Shown in pieces: positions 26,651-38,711 of a stretch of 64,000 nt of DNA; position 1 is the first letter of the stretch; each line of letters opens with the position of its first letter. Made by a program: the position numbers and the translations under genes. The notes under the pieces were generated by a model, which saw only the letters and a program-made list of their open reading frames with translations, was not told where the DNA came from and did no database searches. The stretch comes from Circinella minor. Its lineage: Eukaryota; Mucoromycota; Mucoromycetes; Mucorales; Lichtheimiaceae. The stretch is from positions 1 through 64,000 of the forward strand of contig JAEPRB010000107.1 in NCBI GenBank assembly GCA_016758965.1, in the 5' to 3' direction.

Positions 26651-29397
26651 TCAGTTCTTTTTCTTTTTCTTGTTAATATGATCCTTATTATCTTGTCCAC
26701 CTTCTGCACTACGTTTTTGACCTTCCGCTTCTTTTTTCAACTTGTTAATCGTCTCTTCCAATATCTTCTTTTCACCGATACGTACTAAGAGTGCATGTCG
26801 TTTATTCCGGTTGCATTTTGTCTGCATCAAAGTCTGGTTGTCGTCCTGATAACATTTTAATCTTTGCTGAACCTTACATCATCCCCCTTTTATTCATACT
26901 TTCTCTTATTATTTACTCTTTTTTTTTTTTATCTTTCCCTTTTTATTTTTTATTTTTTCTTTAAAAGTAAATTATTTTATGGTAAAAAAATAAATCTTCT
27001 TTCTTCTCCTCTCCCCCCCCCCAGCCTCACAAACACTATTCTCCTTTCAGTCTGATATTTATTTATTTCTTACCTCTTGAGGATAGCGTTTAAGGCGTTC
27101 TTCCAGAATTTGCATTCCCAGCTTTGCGATTGTTGGCGTCAATTTTGGCTTGGGTAGTTTTTGTTTAGATTCCATTTTTTCAAACTCTTCTGCTGAAGCA
27201 CGTAAAACATGTACTATAATAATTCTTATACAATTATTATCAAACTGTTACATAAATATACGCCACATACCAACAACAAAAACAAAAATAAAAATAAAAA
27301 TAAAAATAAAAATAAAAAATAAAAACGTACAGGTACTAATAAGCTCAGGTGGAAGAATATATTCCGTATCAATTACGAAACAACTAGAAATAATATAATA
27401 ATATGGTTTTAGTGTATACAATTACATCCCCTCTTTCTTGTTCTCCCCATTTTCAATCTTTCTCTCATCCCCCCAAACCCCTTTTTTTTCTTCTCTCTCT
27501 AATCTTAACCCCCATTGTCGCCTTCAATAAGAACCAAAAAAAAAAAAAAAAAAAAAAAAAACTATAGCACCCTTAACCCCCCCCAACAACAACCCCCTTT
27601 TAATGTCCTTTTTTAGATTTATACTTACTCATCTAGTGCTTCCTCCTCCATCAAAAACTCTATCTATAAAAGTAATATTAACGTTTTAATCAAATCAATA
27701 TATCAATCAAAAAATAGGGCAATTTAAAGCCCAACAAAAAGGAGTTTTTGCCTTTTTCTTCTTCCCTTATACAATTTCCTCCTTTATTTATTTTACCTTT
27801 CTATCACGTAAAGAAGCGTCCGTGTCGTCACAACACAATTCAACCACCTGGCCACCATTAATTTCGACCAAGTCAAAGGAGTTGTTTTCATCTGCAAAGC
27901 CGTATTTCCGAAGCAGGTCTGCATTGCACAAATCACCATATGTGTTGTATATTTGGTCACCTGCTTTGATAAATTTGATGGCTTTCATGCGTAAGCAATT
28001 GGGTTCATGAAACAGACGTGCATTATTATATCCAGTCTTGTGATTTAACATGTCTGCCATCGGCACCATGGCTAATAAACCTTCTTCTTGGTCTTCATCT
28101 TCATTTTCTCCATCTTCACCATCATCATTTCCATTATCATCATTTTTTTGTGTCATTTTTGGTGTTGCTTTTTCATCATGAAAACTGTATGACATAATCA
28201 AAGATCCACATTGATGAAACAAATCAACATTATGAACATCAGAATTAAATATTTCGGGATGGTCCTACAATATAAATTTATTATTATAAATACGTATGCA
28301 TGATTAAGAAAAAAAAACAAATAATAAGTAAACAAATAAACTTTGTTTTTCATAATGTATAACAATGTCCTCCTCCCCCCAACAAACAATAATATTTTCT
28401 CTTAATCTATTTTACTATAATGATAAATCGAATTAAGTTTTACCTTCAAAATAGGTTGTATCTCCTGAAAAAACATGGCTTCGGCTTCCTCTTTGCCGAT
28501 CTTTTCTAATATATATAAAATATATTCAGTTATTAAGCTCTTGTAACTCCCTTCTACCCCTCGCCTCAACCATCTCCGAAAAAAAAAAAGTAACTTTCTC
28601 TCTTATCAACATTTTTATTGCCTATTATCCGCTTGTTGCTACATCCCACATGCATTAAATTTGGATTGCTTAATGCCACCTCCTTTTTTCTTCAACTTTT
28701 TTGATTTAACCTCTTACCAACAATGTCAGTTCCTTCCAATGCATTTAACTCTTGTTTGTCCCAAAACATAGGCGTTGAGAAATCTTTCGGTAACACATCT
28801 AATATTTATTTAAAGCTAATCAGTAATTTCTTTTTCATTAACTTTCTGTTCCTATTATAATAAAAAAAAAGAACAAGGTTGAATAGTTATATATTTACCG
28901 AAATAAGGTTTCCAAAATGAATCCGAACGTTGACTTTCATACATTAAACAAAGAATTAGTGGATTCCATCCAGACATCTTATCAAGTATCTCAGCCATGT
29001 CTTTTTCTTGACGAAGTCTGGACGTTTGACTGGATAATAACAATGGTCGTGGTATAGTAAATAAAACTTCGTCTTCCTTTTTTTTTACACATGTTTTTTT
29101 TTTTTTTTTGAAAGGAAGGATAAAGTTAGTGATACATAAACATTATGCATAAAATAATATATATGTCGAGCAACGTTTCAAGTTTCTAAACTCTTTTTTT
29201 TTTAATTTGCCTATGACACTGTTTATATATTAAAAATACAAAAAAAAAATATTTACTTGGAGATCACGCGTTGCTATGACACCACGTCCAGCACCTTCTG
29301 AATCACGATAATCATGAAACTTAATACCGTCTGACAAAGTAGACCCATTCTTTTCAAGCCATTGCCAGAATGCATTTCCTAGTTCCTCAAATGACAT
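26651..29397 (-). CDS. SET-domain protein lysine methyltransferase, SETD6/Rkm4 type (nine exons)
   Basis: Minus-strand exons are 29397-29257, 29076-28899, 28798-28718, 28505-28444, 28264-27797, 27663-27629, 27383-27331, 27213-27074 and 26845-26651, giving 450 aa in phase. The N-terminal SET half has RDSEGAGRGVIATRDLQ (SAM-binding GRG region), then LFTIPR. The C-terminal SET half has MVPMADMLNH and QIYNTYGDLCNADLLRKYGF, the diagnostic motifs of the Rubisco-LSMT/SETD6 subfamily. A helical substrate-binding domain follows and ends in a Lys-rich tail. An acidic low-complexity insertion (about residues 185-215) sits between the SET halves. Yeast relatives methylate ribosomal proteins and human SETD6 methylates RelA, so the substrate here is uncertain. 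The gene is head to head with the pseudouridine synthase gene. Confidence 0.9.
27284..27320. repeat. (AAAAAT)n hexanucleotide repeat in a SET-gene intron
   Basis: About six AAAAAT units lie in the intron between exons 7 and 8 of the SET methyltransferase gene. Confidence 0.75.
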
Positions 29398-29541
29398 TTT
29401 TTTTATGTAACAATGCAATATACAAAAGTATAACAGGGAAGTAAAAAAAAAAAATAAAAGCGAAAAAGGGGAGAATATGCTGGGTTACATTATGGTCAGT
29501 TTTGCATAAAAACAGATACTCCAGTGGCTTGGAAAACTTCA
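29398..29541. promoter_or_regulatory. Short divergent promoter between SET and PUS3/DEG1 genes
   Basis: The start codons at 29397 (minus) and 29542 (plus) are only 144 bp apart, so both genes must share a bidirectional promoter or overlap in their 5' UTRs. No TATA box is obvious, which fits housekeeping genes. Confidence 0.6.
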
Positions 29542-30837
29542 ATGTTTCTTCGCCCTTTGCGATCCCATTTGCGCCGAATGGATAAGTATGAAAAGTGGAC
29601 ACGCGAACAATTACTTGAACGTATTGCTACGCTCGAATCAACAGCATCATCAACAACGACACCAGTAGTAATAAGCGATAGCAACAGTAGTAACAGCAAT
29701 GTCAAGCAAAAGAATAAACAAAAAGAACGTCCGTTTGACATGTCTAAATACAGCCAACGACATATTGCACTAAAAGTCGCTTATTTAGGTTGGAACTATA
29801 TGGGATTTGCAGCACAAACAGATGAAGAAACTATTCCTACAGTAGAAGGTAGACTTTTTCAAGCATTACAACGCTGTAAACTCATCACGACAGTCGACGA
29901 ATGTGAGTTTACACGTTGTGGACGCACGGACAAAGGCGTAAGCGGATTAGGCCAAGTTGTTTCACTCAAAGTACGCAGTAATGGACCCGATAAATCAGAA
30001 ATTACTTACGTTGATACCTTGAACCGATTATTACCTGAAGATATTCGAATTTTGGCATGGGCACCAGTTGATGCTAACTTTAATTCTCGATTTGATTGCA
30101 AGTCGCGTACATACAAGTATTTTTTTACTAAAGGTGATCTTGATTTGGATGCTATGCGAAAAGGCGCTAATTATTTCTTGGGTCAACATGATTTCCGCAA
30201 CTTTTGCAAATTGGATCCATCCAAAAATATTACCAACTACGAACGTCGTGTGGTATCATTGGATATTAATCACATTACACCACCAGCACCTGGATTGGCA
30301 AATACAGAATTCTATGAAGTCGAGTTAAAGGGTACAGCATTTTTATGGCATCAAGTACGATGTATTATGTCAGTTTTATTTTTGATTGGTCAAAAGTTGG
30401 AAGAACCTGAGATTGTACAAGATTTATTGAATATTTCAAAAATTGAATCACGTCCGGATTATCCTATGGCTAGCGAGCTACCATTGTTGCTGTATGATTG
30501 CGAATTTGAAAATATTGATTGGGTTGTTGGAAAAGGAGCCAGTATGTCCAGGATATATCAGCATTGGCGGGAGTTATGGAGTGCAAATATGACCCGTGCA
30601 TTGTTATGTCAGACATTTATGCAGTATATGCAACCATTCCCTGTGGATGAAGGAAAGAAGAATTTAACGGAATATTTAGAAATAGAAGATCGACAGCCAA
30701 CAGTTGTACTGGGAGGTGGTCGGGAGCAAAAGAGTGCTAGATATAAACCGCTGCTGGATCGTCAGCGATGTGATTCGGACGAAGTCAAAAAGCAAAAGTA
30801 TCGTGCAAAGAAACAAAAAACATCAAATCAACAATAA
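29542..30837 (+). CDS. DEG1: tRNA pseudouridine(38/39) synthase, Deg1/PUS3
   Basis: This enzyme isomerises uridine to pseudouridine at positions 38/39 of the tRNA anticodon stem-loop. The gene is a single exon of 431 aa. The catalytic motif RCGRTDKGVS places the nucleophilic Asp at residue 130. The protein also has ALKVAYLGWNYMGFA at the start of the TruA fold, SRTYKYFF, and the FLWHQVRCIM motif near the C-terminal part of the fold. The N-terminus carries a short coiled segment before the core, as in eukaryotic Pus3, and the C-terminus is basic. The first ATG is at 29542; an upstream in-frame GTG at 29524 is not a credible eukaryotic start. A second ATG at 29578 (MDKYEKW) is possible. Confidence 0.95.
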   Translation: MFLRPLRSHLRRMDKYEKWTREQLLERIATLESTASSTTTPVVISDSNSSNSNVKQKNKQKERPFDMSKYSQRHIALKVAYLGWNYMGFAAQTDEETIPTVEGRLFQALQRCKLITTVDECEFTRCGRTDKGVSGLGQVVSLKVRSNGPDKSEITYVDTLNRLLPEDIRILAWAPVDANFNSRFDCKSRTYKYFFTKGDLDLDAMRKGANYFLGQHDFRNFCKLDPSKNITNYERRVVSLDINHITPPAPGLANTEFYEVELKGTAFLWHQVRCIMSVLFLIGQKLEEPEIVQDLLNISKIESRPDYPMASELPLLLYDCEFENIDWVVGKGASMSRIYQHWRELWSANMTRALLCQTFMQYMQPFPVDEGKKNLTEYLEIEDRQPTVVLGGGREQKSARYKPLLDRQRCDSDEVKKQKYRAKKQKTSNQQ

Positions 30838-30977
30838 TAGTACTAGTACTAGTAATAATAGACATTTCTGTTTATATCCAAATCAGCGATTTTTTTTCAC
30901 ATAACGTATATAATAAATTCATACAGTCATTTAAAGAAAAATGTTTTTTTTTTTGTTAATATTATGCAAGTTGTAAA

Positions 30978-33003
30978 CTATGTATAACTGATACAATGAA
31001 ACGTATGAAAGAAAGTGTCTGGTATTGGGAATATTATTAGGAGTATGGAATACTCTGAATTTACATTCTCAGTCACATGTATAACCGTATCAACCACCTG
31101 TTTTGCATACACAATAGCGCTGTCTGGTATGGATGTGCAATTTCTTATCGATAAAGTGTGTAAGCTTTTCAAATTGTTGGCTAGCTCCATAATACCAACA
31201 TCCGTTACATTTGATAAGTCTTCGAGGTACACATACTTCAGGCTTTTCATTCCACTCAAAATAGTCATTGTATCATTTGAAACACAACTTATATTTGAAA
31301 AAGTAATATAGTATACCGTAGCTGGCAGCATTTCAGGAAACTCGTGTAAACCCTTTTTCGTTACCAGAGGTAGATTCTCCAAGTGAATAAGTTGTAATGT
31401 CTTAACTTGCTCTAAAGATTTCAATACACTATCGCTTAGTTTCTGGCATGATTTGAGTGTAATGCTTTGCAGTGATTTGGCATTTTCTGACTTGAAGGCG
31501 TAGTAATTGAATAGTTGTACTAGGCTTGATATATTATTCTCTTGACCAACATGCAAAAATGTAAAATAAGCAGGTGGAGGAATTTTGACTAGTATGTCGA
31601 CTATTGGTTTAAAATCAACGATATTTAGTGCTTCAAAGCTGTTTAAAGTTTTGCAAGTAAAAATAGCACGTATTAAATCCGACGGCTGTCCTTCTTTGTT
31701 CAGCAACAACGTCAAACTAGTCAACTTATCGAGGTTGAAATTCGGGTACTTCGTTATATCACCAAAATTGGTTCCACTTGATTCATCCAGATTTGCAAAA
31801 ATGCTGGTAAGAGTCGACATGTTATGACAAACTAATGCAAGAAAATCGCTTGCAGGAACCTGTGTTCCACCGTTATTGGTGTATATTCGTTTCAATCCTG
31901 CTGGTTTGCTGATTTTACGGTGAGGTTGATAAAGTGCCAGTAGTCCATCTTTATAGTTATACCTAAAAAGTTCCAGATATTCACAGTATTGATTGACTTC
32001 TTGTAATAGAGGTGTCGTGCACCCGACCAAAACAGAGTCGCCTTAATTTCTGACAATGTAATAATAAAGGTTTAATTATCTCTCCTGTTATAGAAGCGGC
32101 TTGCATATGAATTTCCAAGTCGGCAAGAGTGTTGTGTGGTTCTTCTACAAGATTCATACTACCAATAACGAGCGATAAAACACTTCCGGTCTTGAAGGAA
32201 AAAGTGTGTAAATTAGTAAGTGTGAACAGGATATCTGCCACCTTCATTGAAATTCGTTCATTTGTATTATAATCAAGCTCCAGCTTTGTCAAAGTGTTTC
32301 GGGTTTCCCAAAAGGCAAGTGTCATTGTTGCAGATATACTTTGGGTCATTCTCTTGGTTGCAGATGCTATTGTAAAAAGAAGTACCAATACAAAACTTAC
32401 AAGTAAACAACAGCATTTACCACTGTTCATATTTAAATATTATAAATAATGAAAATATTTGTACTACTGTACCTATTTCGCCAGATATTGGATACTGTCA
32501 ATCCTGCCATCTTAGTTGTATAATGGAGTTTTAAAATAATACGATTGGCAATTTAACAGGAAAAAGAGCAATTAATTCAACGCGTTTAGTGATGCTACGT
32601 CTTTTTCACATACGAGTTGTGCATGCTCCGAATCATCTTGAAATACACTCTTAAGCCCCAAACTGTATGCCTCAATAACATTCTTCTGCTTGCCTTGCAT
32701 CTGATAAAGTGAACCCAATCGTAGATATCCGGTCGCTAAGGTCGGCTTGTAAGTAATAATTTCGCGTGCATATTTTACTGCTTGAGTAAACTGACTGTTC
32801 ATACCAAAACCAAAAACTCTATAATCGAGCACAGCAATTAACTGTAGCTGGAAAATGTGATCAACAGCAGATAAAGCAAGCTGGATATATTGTTTGGCGA
32901 TGGTTTTTGCTTGTATAAGCTGATTCCAAGTTCTTGAAGGAAGTTTCAAAGGGTTTCAAATCAGCTGTACATGCTGGTGGTTGAATTACATTTTCTTGGC
33001 TCA
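30978..33003 (-). pseudogene. TPR/F-box/LRR protein, frameshifted pseudogene
   Basis: Read on the minus strand, an ATG at 33003 begins MSQENVIQPP. A TPR region follows in another frame (32949-32572, with GYLRLGSLYQMQGK). Next comes an F-box-like piece in yet another frame (ANRIILKL, then SNIWRNR, about 32545-32470). Leucine-rich repeats occupy two further frames (32430-31981 and 32030-30978). At least three frame changes are needed. No GT-AG introns were found at the breaks, and at the F-box one missing base near 32542 would restore the frame. F-box proteins select substrates for SCF ubiquitin ligases, and a TPR-F-box-LRR layout is, to my knowledge, an expanded family in Mucoromycota. The LRR part (350 aa) is otherwise well preserved, so the inactivation may be recent, or the breaks may be sequencing errors. 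Confidence 0.7.
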
Positions 33004-34589
33004 TTTTGACATTGATCTAACCAATTGGGCGATTGATTAGGAAAAGAAAGTTGACCGGAGCCAGCTTCCGATCTCATCGCGAAATCCAAATCTTGTTTTT
33101 TACTGGTAGTACAAGCTCCTAATCGGTGATCTTGGACATCTCACAGATCTCATATTTGCTATCCACCTTGTAAATAAACATCTTATGTCATCTATTCGTT
33201 ACATTATGATGTTTTTTGTATTGTTTTAATCTCCCACTAAACATGAAGTATGTAGGTTCAATAAAATAGTATACAACTTTATCAACCATATATTTATAGA
33301 TACAGCTATGATAATAGCGCGCTGATACGATTATTACTCTTATTTAACATGTATCGTAGTTCATGTTCAGTAGTTACAATTAATTGTCAACTTGCTGGTT
33401 CATAACATCATTCTTGAGCTAAATTCATTATGCCGATGGCAATGCTAAACTTAAGTTTCTATAAATATTTTCTTCCTGTCTGTATGAATCTTTTTTTGAT
33501 CAGTTACATACAGCATCAATCAAAGAACGGTTACAATTTGCAACTGGTCGCTTAGAGCAATTTCTGAATATGATGATTGATACGTATATGATGAAATAAA
33601 CTTGGTGTTTAAAATTTTTTATCAAAAAAGTTAATCAATGATCTATTATATATATAACATCACGGTGCGATGCGAATTTTCAATTTTCATTATACTCTTT
33701 TCTAATAACCGTAAAAACCATTTACTAAAAATACTTAATTTCTTATTTCATTTTGAACGAAACTAAAATAGTGAGTTAATTATACATATGAAGGTACTTT
33801 TGGATATAGTGCTAAAAAATACAACGTCCTTCTTGATTAATTAAAAATGATGTGCAATATAGGAAGAAGGCTGACACGCCTATATAAAACAAAAAAGCAA
33901 AGATTTATACCTCATGGCGTATACGTATCATTTTAAAATTTTTACATCAGCTAATGAGAGTTTGTTTTTTCACGCATTCCCGCGTCCCACTCTCGGATGC
34001 TTTTTTTTTTGACTTAAAATTAAAGTACGTAATATATAGGTATTATGCGTAACACATTCCTGAAACACGCTCATCATATAGTTTCTTATTTTGTTACGCA
34101 TAAGGCAACATTTTAAATGTCATTTTGAATTATTGTTGGTAATTAATCATCCCCAAGAACATCTTCATCTACTTATAAAACGTATTGTACATAACAAGCA
34201 TAAAACAACGCTTCCATATAAATACAATATATATATCTTATCACACGCATAACATTTACAACTGCTTGAACTCACAAGGGCCGAATTTCAGGGTCCGGAA
34301 ACATATATAATTGGATGAATATATAGAAACTATAACGATATCAATAAAATCTACGCTCTTTCTTTTGGACAAAATTGGCCGATATGGTTGTTGTACAAAT
34401 ACTAGAATATTAGAATTGCGAATAAAGATTAAAGTAAGCTTCTGACCTTCCGGTTACACGACCAATGCAACTATTTTATTTAGTAAGCAATTTTCCCTCG
34501 CTGTTCCTGAACCTTTCTTTTACTTCTCTTTATCCTCCACTAAATTATATACATTGACTTTTTTTAACATAGAAAAAAAAAAAAAAACA
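33004..34589. other. Non-coding gap before the esterase array
   Basis: No coding sequence was recognised. The last 100 bp before 34590 contain a pyrimidine-rich tract and TA-rich sequence, consistent with promoter/5' UTR of the first esterase. Confidence 0.55.
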
Positions 34590-36058
34590 ATGGCACCAAC
34601 AAAAGTTCCTATTCACCCAGTATATGCTGCCTCTTTTGAAAAAACAAAGAACGCCCCAAAAGTTAGAAATGGTGATATTACAATTGAGCAAATGCGAGAA
34701 TTCGCAAATGCACGTATGAAAGAAATTCCTGTTGCTCAGATTATTGAAGAAGACAAGACTGTTGTGCATAATGGTACCGAAATTAAATTAAATCTCTTCC
34801 GTCCTGTTGGTACTGAAAATGATGTTCTTCCAGTTGTTGTTTATTATGTAAGATGTTTGTCAATTTTTACTGTTATTTATTTTTATTTTCGTAATTCTGT
34901 GTTTGTATATAATATACGGACGTACGGGAAGGGAAGCATATATCATAATATGAGAATAATAATAAAAACGAACAATTGGCGCTGCTATGTTAACTGACAT
35001 CTGTTGTTAAATGTTTACTTGTTTACGGACAGCACGGAGGTGGTTGGGTATTCGGTTCAAAATATACCCACGGAAAAGCTGTTCGTGACGTAAGTTAGCT
35101 TTTTATTTTATTTTTTAATGAAATTTTTGATTTATAGATTTTTTTACAACAACTATGTATTATATACAGATTTGTATCAAAAACAATGTCGCAATAGTGT
35201 TCGTTGACTATCCTCTTGCCCCTGAAGTTAAGTTTCCAGTCATTCACGAAGTTTCATATACTGCATTGAGTTGGCTAGTTGAGAATGGTGCTTCTATCAA
35301 TGTTGATACTAGTAAACTTGTCATCGCAGGAGGTAAAAAAAACTTTTCTCCATATTTTCAATCCATCCATAACAAGATATACTAATATTAACTGACATGC
35401 TTCCAACTACAGATTCAGCTGGTGGTAATATTACAGCTTCCATCACACGTAGGTATAAACATTTTATTCTAAAGAGAAAGAAAAGACGCGATGGAAAATC
35501 TAAAACAATAATTGACTAAAATATAATAGTGATGGCCAAGGAACGCGGACTGGGTGATGCTATTAAGGCACAAATCTTGATCTATCCCTCGACTGCTCCA
35601 TCAAGAGAAGGTTATGAATCTTATATATTATTTGGCAACGGCGATTATACCTTGTCTCTTGCTGATATTGACTTTTATGGTGATGCTTATTATACTCCTG
35701 AGAGAAACAAAATTGGATTTCCATTAATGGCTTCTAAAGAAGATATGACTGGACTCCCTCCAGCACTTGTCTTTACAGCAGAAGCTGACGTATTACGTGA
35801 CGAAGGTGAACAATATGCCCGGCAATTGACCGAGGCTGGCGTTTCCGTTGCTTGTCTTCGTGTAATTGGTGCAAGTACGTATATTTTTAATTGTCCTATA
35901 ATAATTATATAAACTTGATGGGTCATTGTGTGTATATTAATCAATCTTTACATTAATCAGCTCATGGATATGTCACTGTTCCTGTTGAAACACCAGTTTA
36001 TAAGCAGACAATGGCTATGATTAAAGCCCATTTAGACGAAGCTTTCGAACGAAGCTAA
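34590..36058 (+). CDS. HSL-family alpha/beta hydrolase 1 (lipase/esterase, six exons)
   Basis: This is a carboxylester hydrolase of the hormone-sensitive lipase (HSL) family. Exons are 34590-34847, 35033-35089, 35170-35332, 35413-35448, 35530-35874 and 35961-36058, giving 318 aa. The oxyanion motif HGGGW begins at residue 87, directly after an intron. The nucleophile elbow is GDSAGG with Ser161, split by an intron after the first Gly. The acid is Asp258 in EADVLRDEGE and the catalytic His is His288 in HGYV. There is no signal peptide, so an intracellular enzyme is likely. It is the first of three tandem paralogues. It alone has an intron between YY and HGGGW, the other two having this stretch in one exon. 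Substrate is unknown. Confidence 0.93.
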
Positions 36059-37007
36059 ATAAGCATATAATTTATTACGTAATATATTAACATTATTCCA
36101 GACACAATAAATAAATAGTACTGTACCATGTAATAATGGAAAGATCTAAAGCCATTGTGGGAGGAGAAAAAAAAAGTTTAATTCTCATATGTTTAACGTG
36201 CGTGTTCCTCGATATAATGAGAAAAGAAGAAAAATATAAGTAAATTATGGCTTCACGAAAAATACCCTGTCAGTATTTTGTTTTGAAACTCTTCCTTGTT
36301 ATTCAATTACATTCGGAATACGTACATAGATGCTATCGTTTGCTGATAATCATGTCGTCACTACGTATAGTTTATATACGTTGTTTAATGTACCAAACTA
36401 TGGGATGTCGGAAGCAAGTCTTCCAAAAATATCTGCACCGCTTTACGAATATAAATATATGCAATAGTTTATTACTGCTTTTGGATATAAATGCTTTATA
36501 GTAAAAGTTACTATTCATAATGCTCCAATTATTTGATAATATTATTATATGATTTAGCACACCTTCCTGACAATACGATTGAACGGACCTTGGATAATTA
36601 GCCAATGATCACAGATGGACACAAAAAGTCGCCGGAGTTTTATAACGACTTAATTAGCATGCTGGTAGAGTTTCAGTGATGACATATAATTGATAATATA
36701 TATGCAAAGTGTAATTTAAAAAATTGACGCCGTAGACCTAACATATGATATTAGAGTAATAGGCTACAATTGCTATGCATTACTATAATCCATCAAACTA
36801 TTGAGAGAAAACACATACTTCTTTGGGTAAAAGAAATAAATAAAAATTCTCACCTTACGTTATGTTGAGACTTTGAATTGCGATACGATAGCGGAATTTC
36901 ATTAGGAGGATATGCTTATAAAATAGTTTTAAACTAATTCTTCCTTCTGTTGAGTTTTACTTCACTTCTTTCTTTATTCTTCTTTTTATCTTATAACATA
37001 AAAAAAA
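36059..37007. other. Gap between esterase 1 and esterase 2
   Basis: No gene was accepted. A short ORF at 36247-36501 has no recognised domain. The last 100 bp hold a TATA-like box followed by a pyrimidine tract before esterase 2. Confidence 0.55.
36913..36925 (+). promoter_or_regulatory. TATA-like box of esterase 2
   Basis: The sequence TGCTTATAAAATAG lies about 90 bp before the ATG at 37008 and is followed by a CT-rich leader. Confidence 0.45.
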
Positions 37008-38239
37008 ATGGCCCCAACTCCAGTTGTCCTTGAACCTCATTTAGAAAATTTCTTAAAGAACCTTCCCAATGTCGATATTACTCAAATTCCGGTCGATGTG
37101 ACAAGAGAGCACGAAGCTAAATTACCTATGGATCCTTTGGATGTGCTCGAGGAAAAAATGTCGATCCCAAGCCGTGATGGTACCAAGGAAATCAGCCTTA
37201 CTATCACTCGACCTATCGGTAGTGAAAAGAAAATGCTGCCTGTAATTCTTTATTTTCACGGAGGTGGATGGGTTGTAGGCAGTGAAAAAACTCATGCAGT
37301 GACCCGCACTGAGGTAACGAAAACATACACATTTTTTTTTTTAGAAAACAGATACAAAAAAAAAAAAAAAAAAGAAAAAAAAGGATGCAAAACATTGATG
37401 TATGCCTTTTATTTATAGCTTACTGTACGAGCCAACGCTGTCGTTGTTTTTGTCAATTATTCACTATCTCCAGAAGTTCGTCATCCTGTCGCAGTAGAAG
37501 AATGTTATGATACTCTTGAATGGACATCAAAAAACGGTGCTTCTATCAATGCAGATTCTAGCAAATTGGTAGTTGCTGGAGGTAAATTAAAATACCAAAT
37601 TACTCTCTCTTTCGTGTATATTAATCACATAACAATCATAAAACTCTTCAAAAAAAAAAAACTACATAGATTCTGCTGGAGGAAATCTTAGTGCGGTCAT
37701 ATCAAGTATGTTTAAAAATTCCCATTACTTTATAATACCCATCTTTGTTAAATCATATCACAAACTTATCATTATTGTTATTAGTCCTCGACAAACAGCG
37801 CGGCCTCAATGCAGTAAAATATCAAGTACTTATCTATCCAGTAACAGATGATAATTTGTACACAAGTTCATATGAACAATTTCAAGAAGGTTATTATTTA
37901 TCACGCAAGATGATGAAGTGGTTCTGGGACCATTACATTCCCGATGAAAAGGATCGCAATGTTATTACGGCACGTCCATTGCATGCTTCAATTGAAGAGT
38001 TAAGGGGATTACCACCAGCATTTGTTGCAACTGCTGAAGCTGATGTGTTACGTGATGAAGGTGAAGCATATGCTCGTAAACTTTTAGCTGCTGGTGTTAA
38101 CGTGACATCTGTACGAGTAATAGGTTTGATTCATGGTGTATATAATGTGGGTAACTTAAGTCCATTGGGATCTTCACTTCTTGATCAAATTGTAAACGCT
38201 TTACACACGTTCTGGAACACAACGCGTGCGAACCTTTAA
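37008..38239 (+). CDS. HSL-family alpha/beta hydrolase 2 (lipase/esterase, four exons)
   Basis: Exons are 37008-37313, 37419-37581, 37670-37705 and 37785-38239, giving 319 aa. It keeps HGGGW, GDSAGG (Ser158) and the EADVLRDEGE acid motif, and ends with a His in GLIHGVYN. It is the most diverged of the three paralogues: the N-terminal cap differs, and the C-terminus after the catalytic His is different in sequence. It lacks both the intron before HGGGW and the intron before the catalytic His that its neighbours have. The 36-nt exon around GDSAGG is conserved in size in all three genes. It is predicted to be a functional cytosolic esterase of unknown substrate. Confidence 0.92.
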
Positions 38240-38711
38240 AGCAAAGAAGAAAGAAAGGAAGAAATCATTCAACATATTACTCAAATACACCTAGTACCTG
38301 TAACAAAATAAATTAATTACTACTTATTTTATAATCTTTCGATATGTAATGTTTTAATGATTTGTTTTGGCTATTGCTGTGGAGATAATACATGGGAACT
38401 ATTTGTATCCCACTTACTGTAACTATGGAAATTAACAAATCCGGATTTACAAATTCCCATCCTCGCAATCCATAAGCACTCCGTGGTAAAATGGCAAGTC
38501 CTTTCACAGCAAACCCGCGGGCTGACTTATCATTGTTTGAAAGGACGCACATACAGACGAAATTGGACTTGTAAACATGTTTTCTCCAATCATATAAAAC
38601 CCTCTGCAATTTCCTGTTCTTACATCTTTTAATTGTAGTATAGCAATAAGCAATACTAATAGCGAGAATAACGATACCAACAATAGTATAAGCTCAACTA
38701 ATAATAACACT
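38240..38711. other. Gap between esterase 2 and esterase 3
   Basis: This is 3' flank followed by promoter. A TATA-like CATATAAAAC lies at 38591-38600, about 110 bp before the next start codon. No other gene is seen. Confidence 0.55.
38591..38600 (+). promoter_or_regulatory. TATA-like box of esterase 3
   Basis: CATATAAAAC lies about 112 bp upstream of the ATG at 38712, at a similar distance to the TATA-like box of esterase 2. Confidence 0.45.

Noticed and set aside
36247..36501. Plus-strand ORF of 84 codons between esterases 1 and 2
   Set aside because: No domain, no similarity to the esterase family, and composition like the surrounding non-coding DNA.
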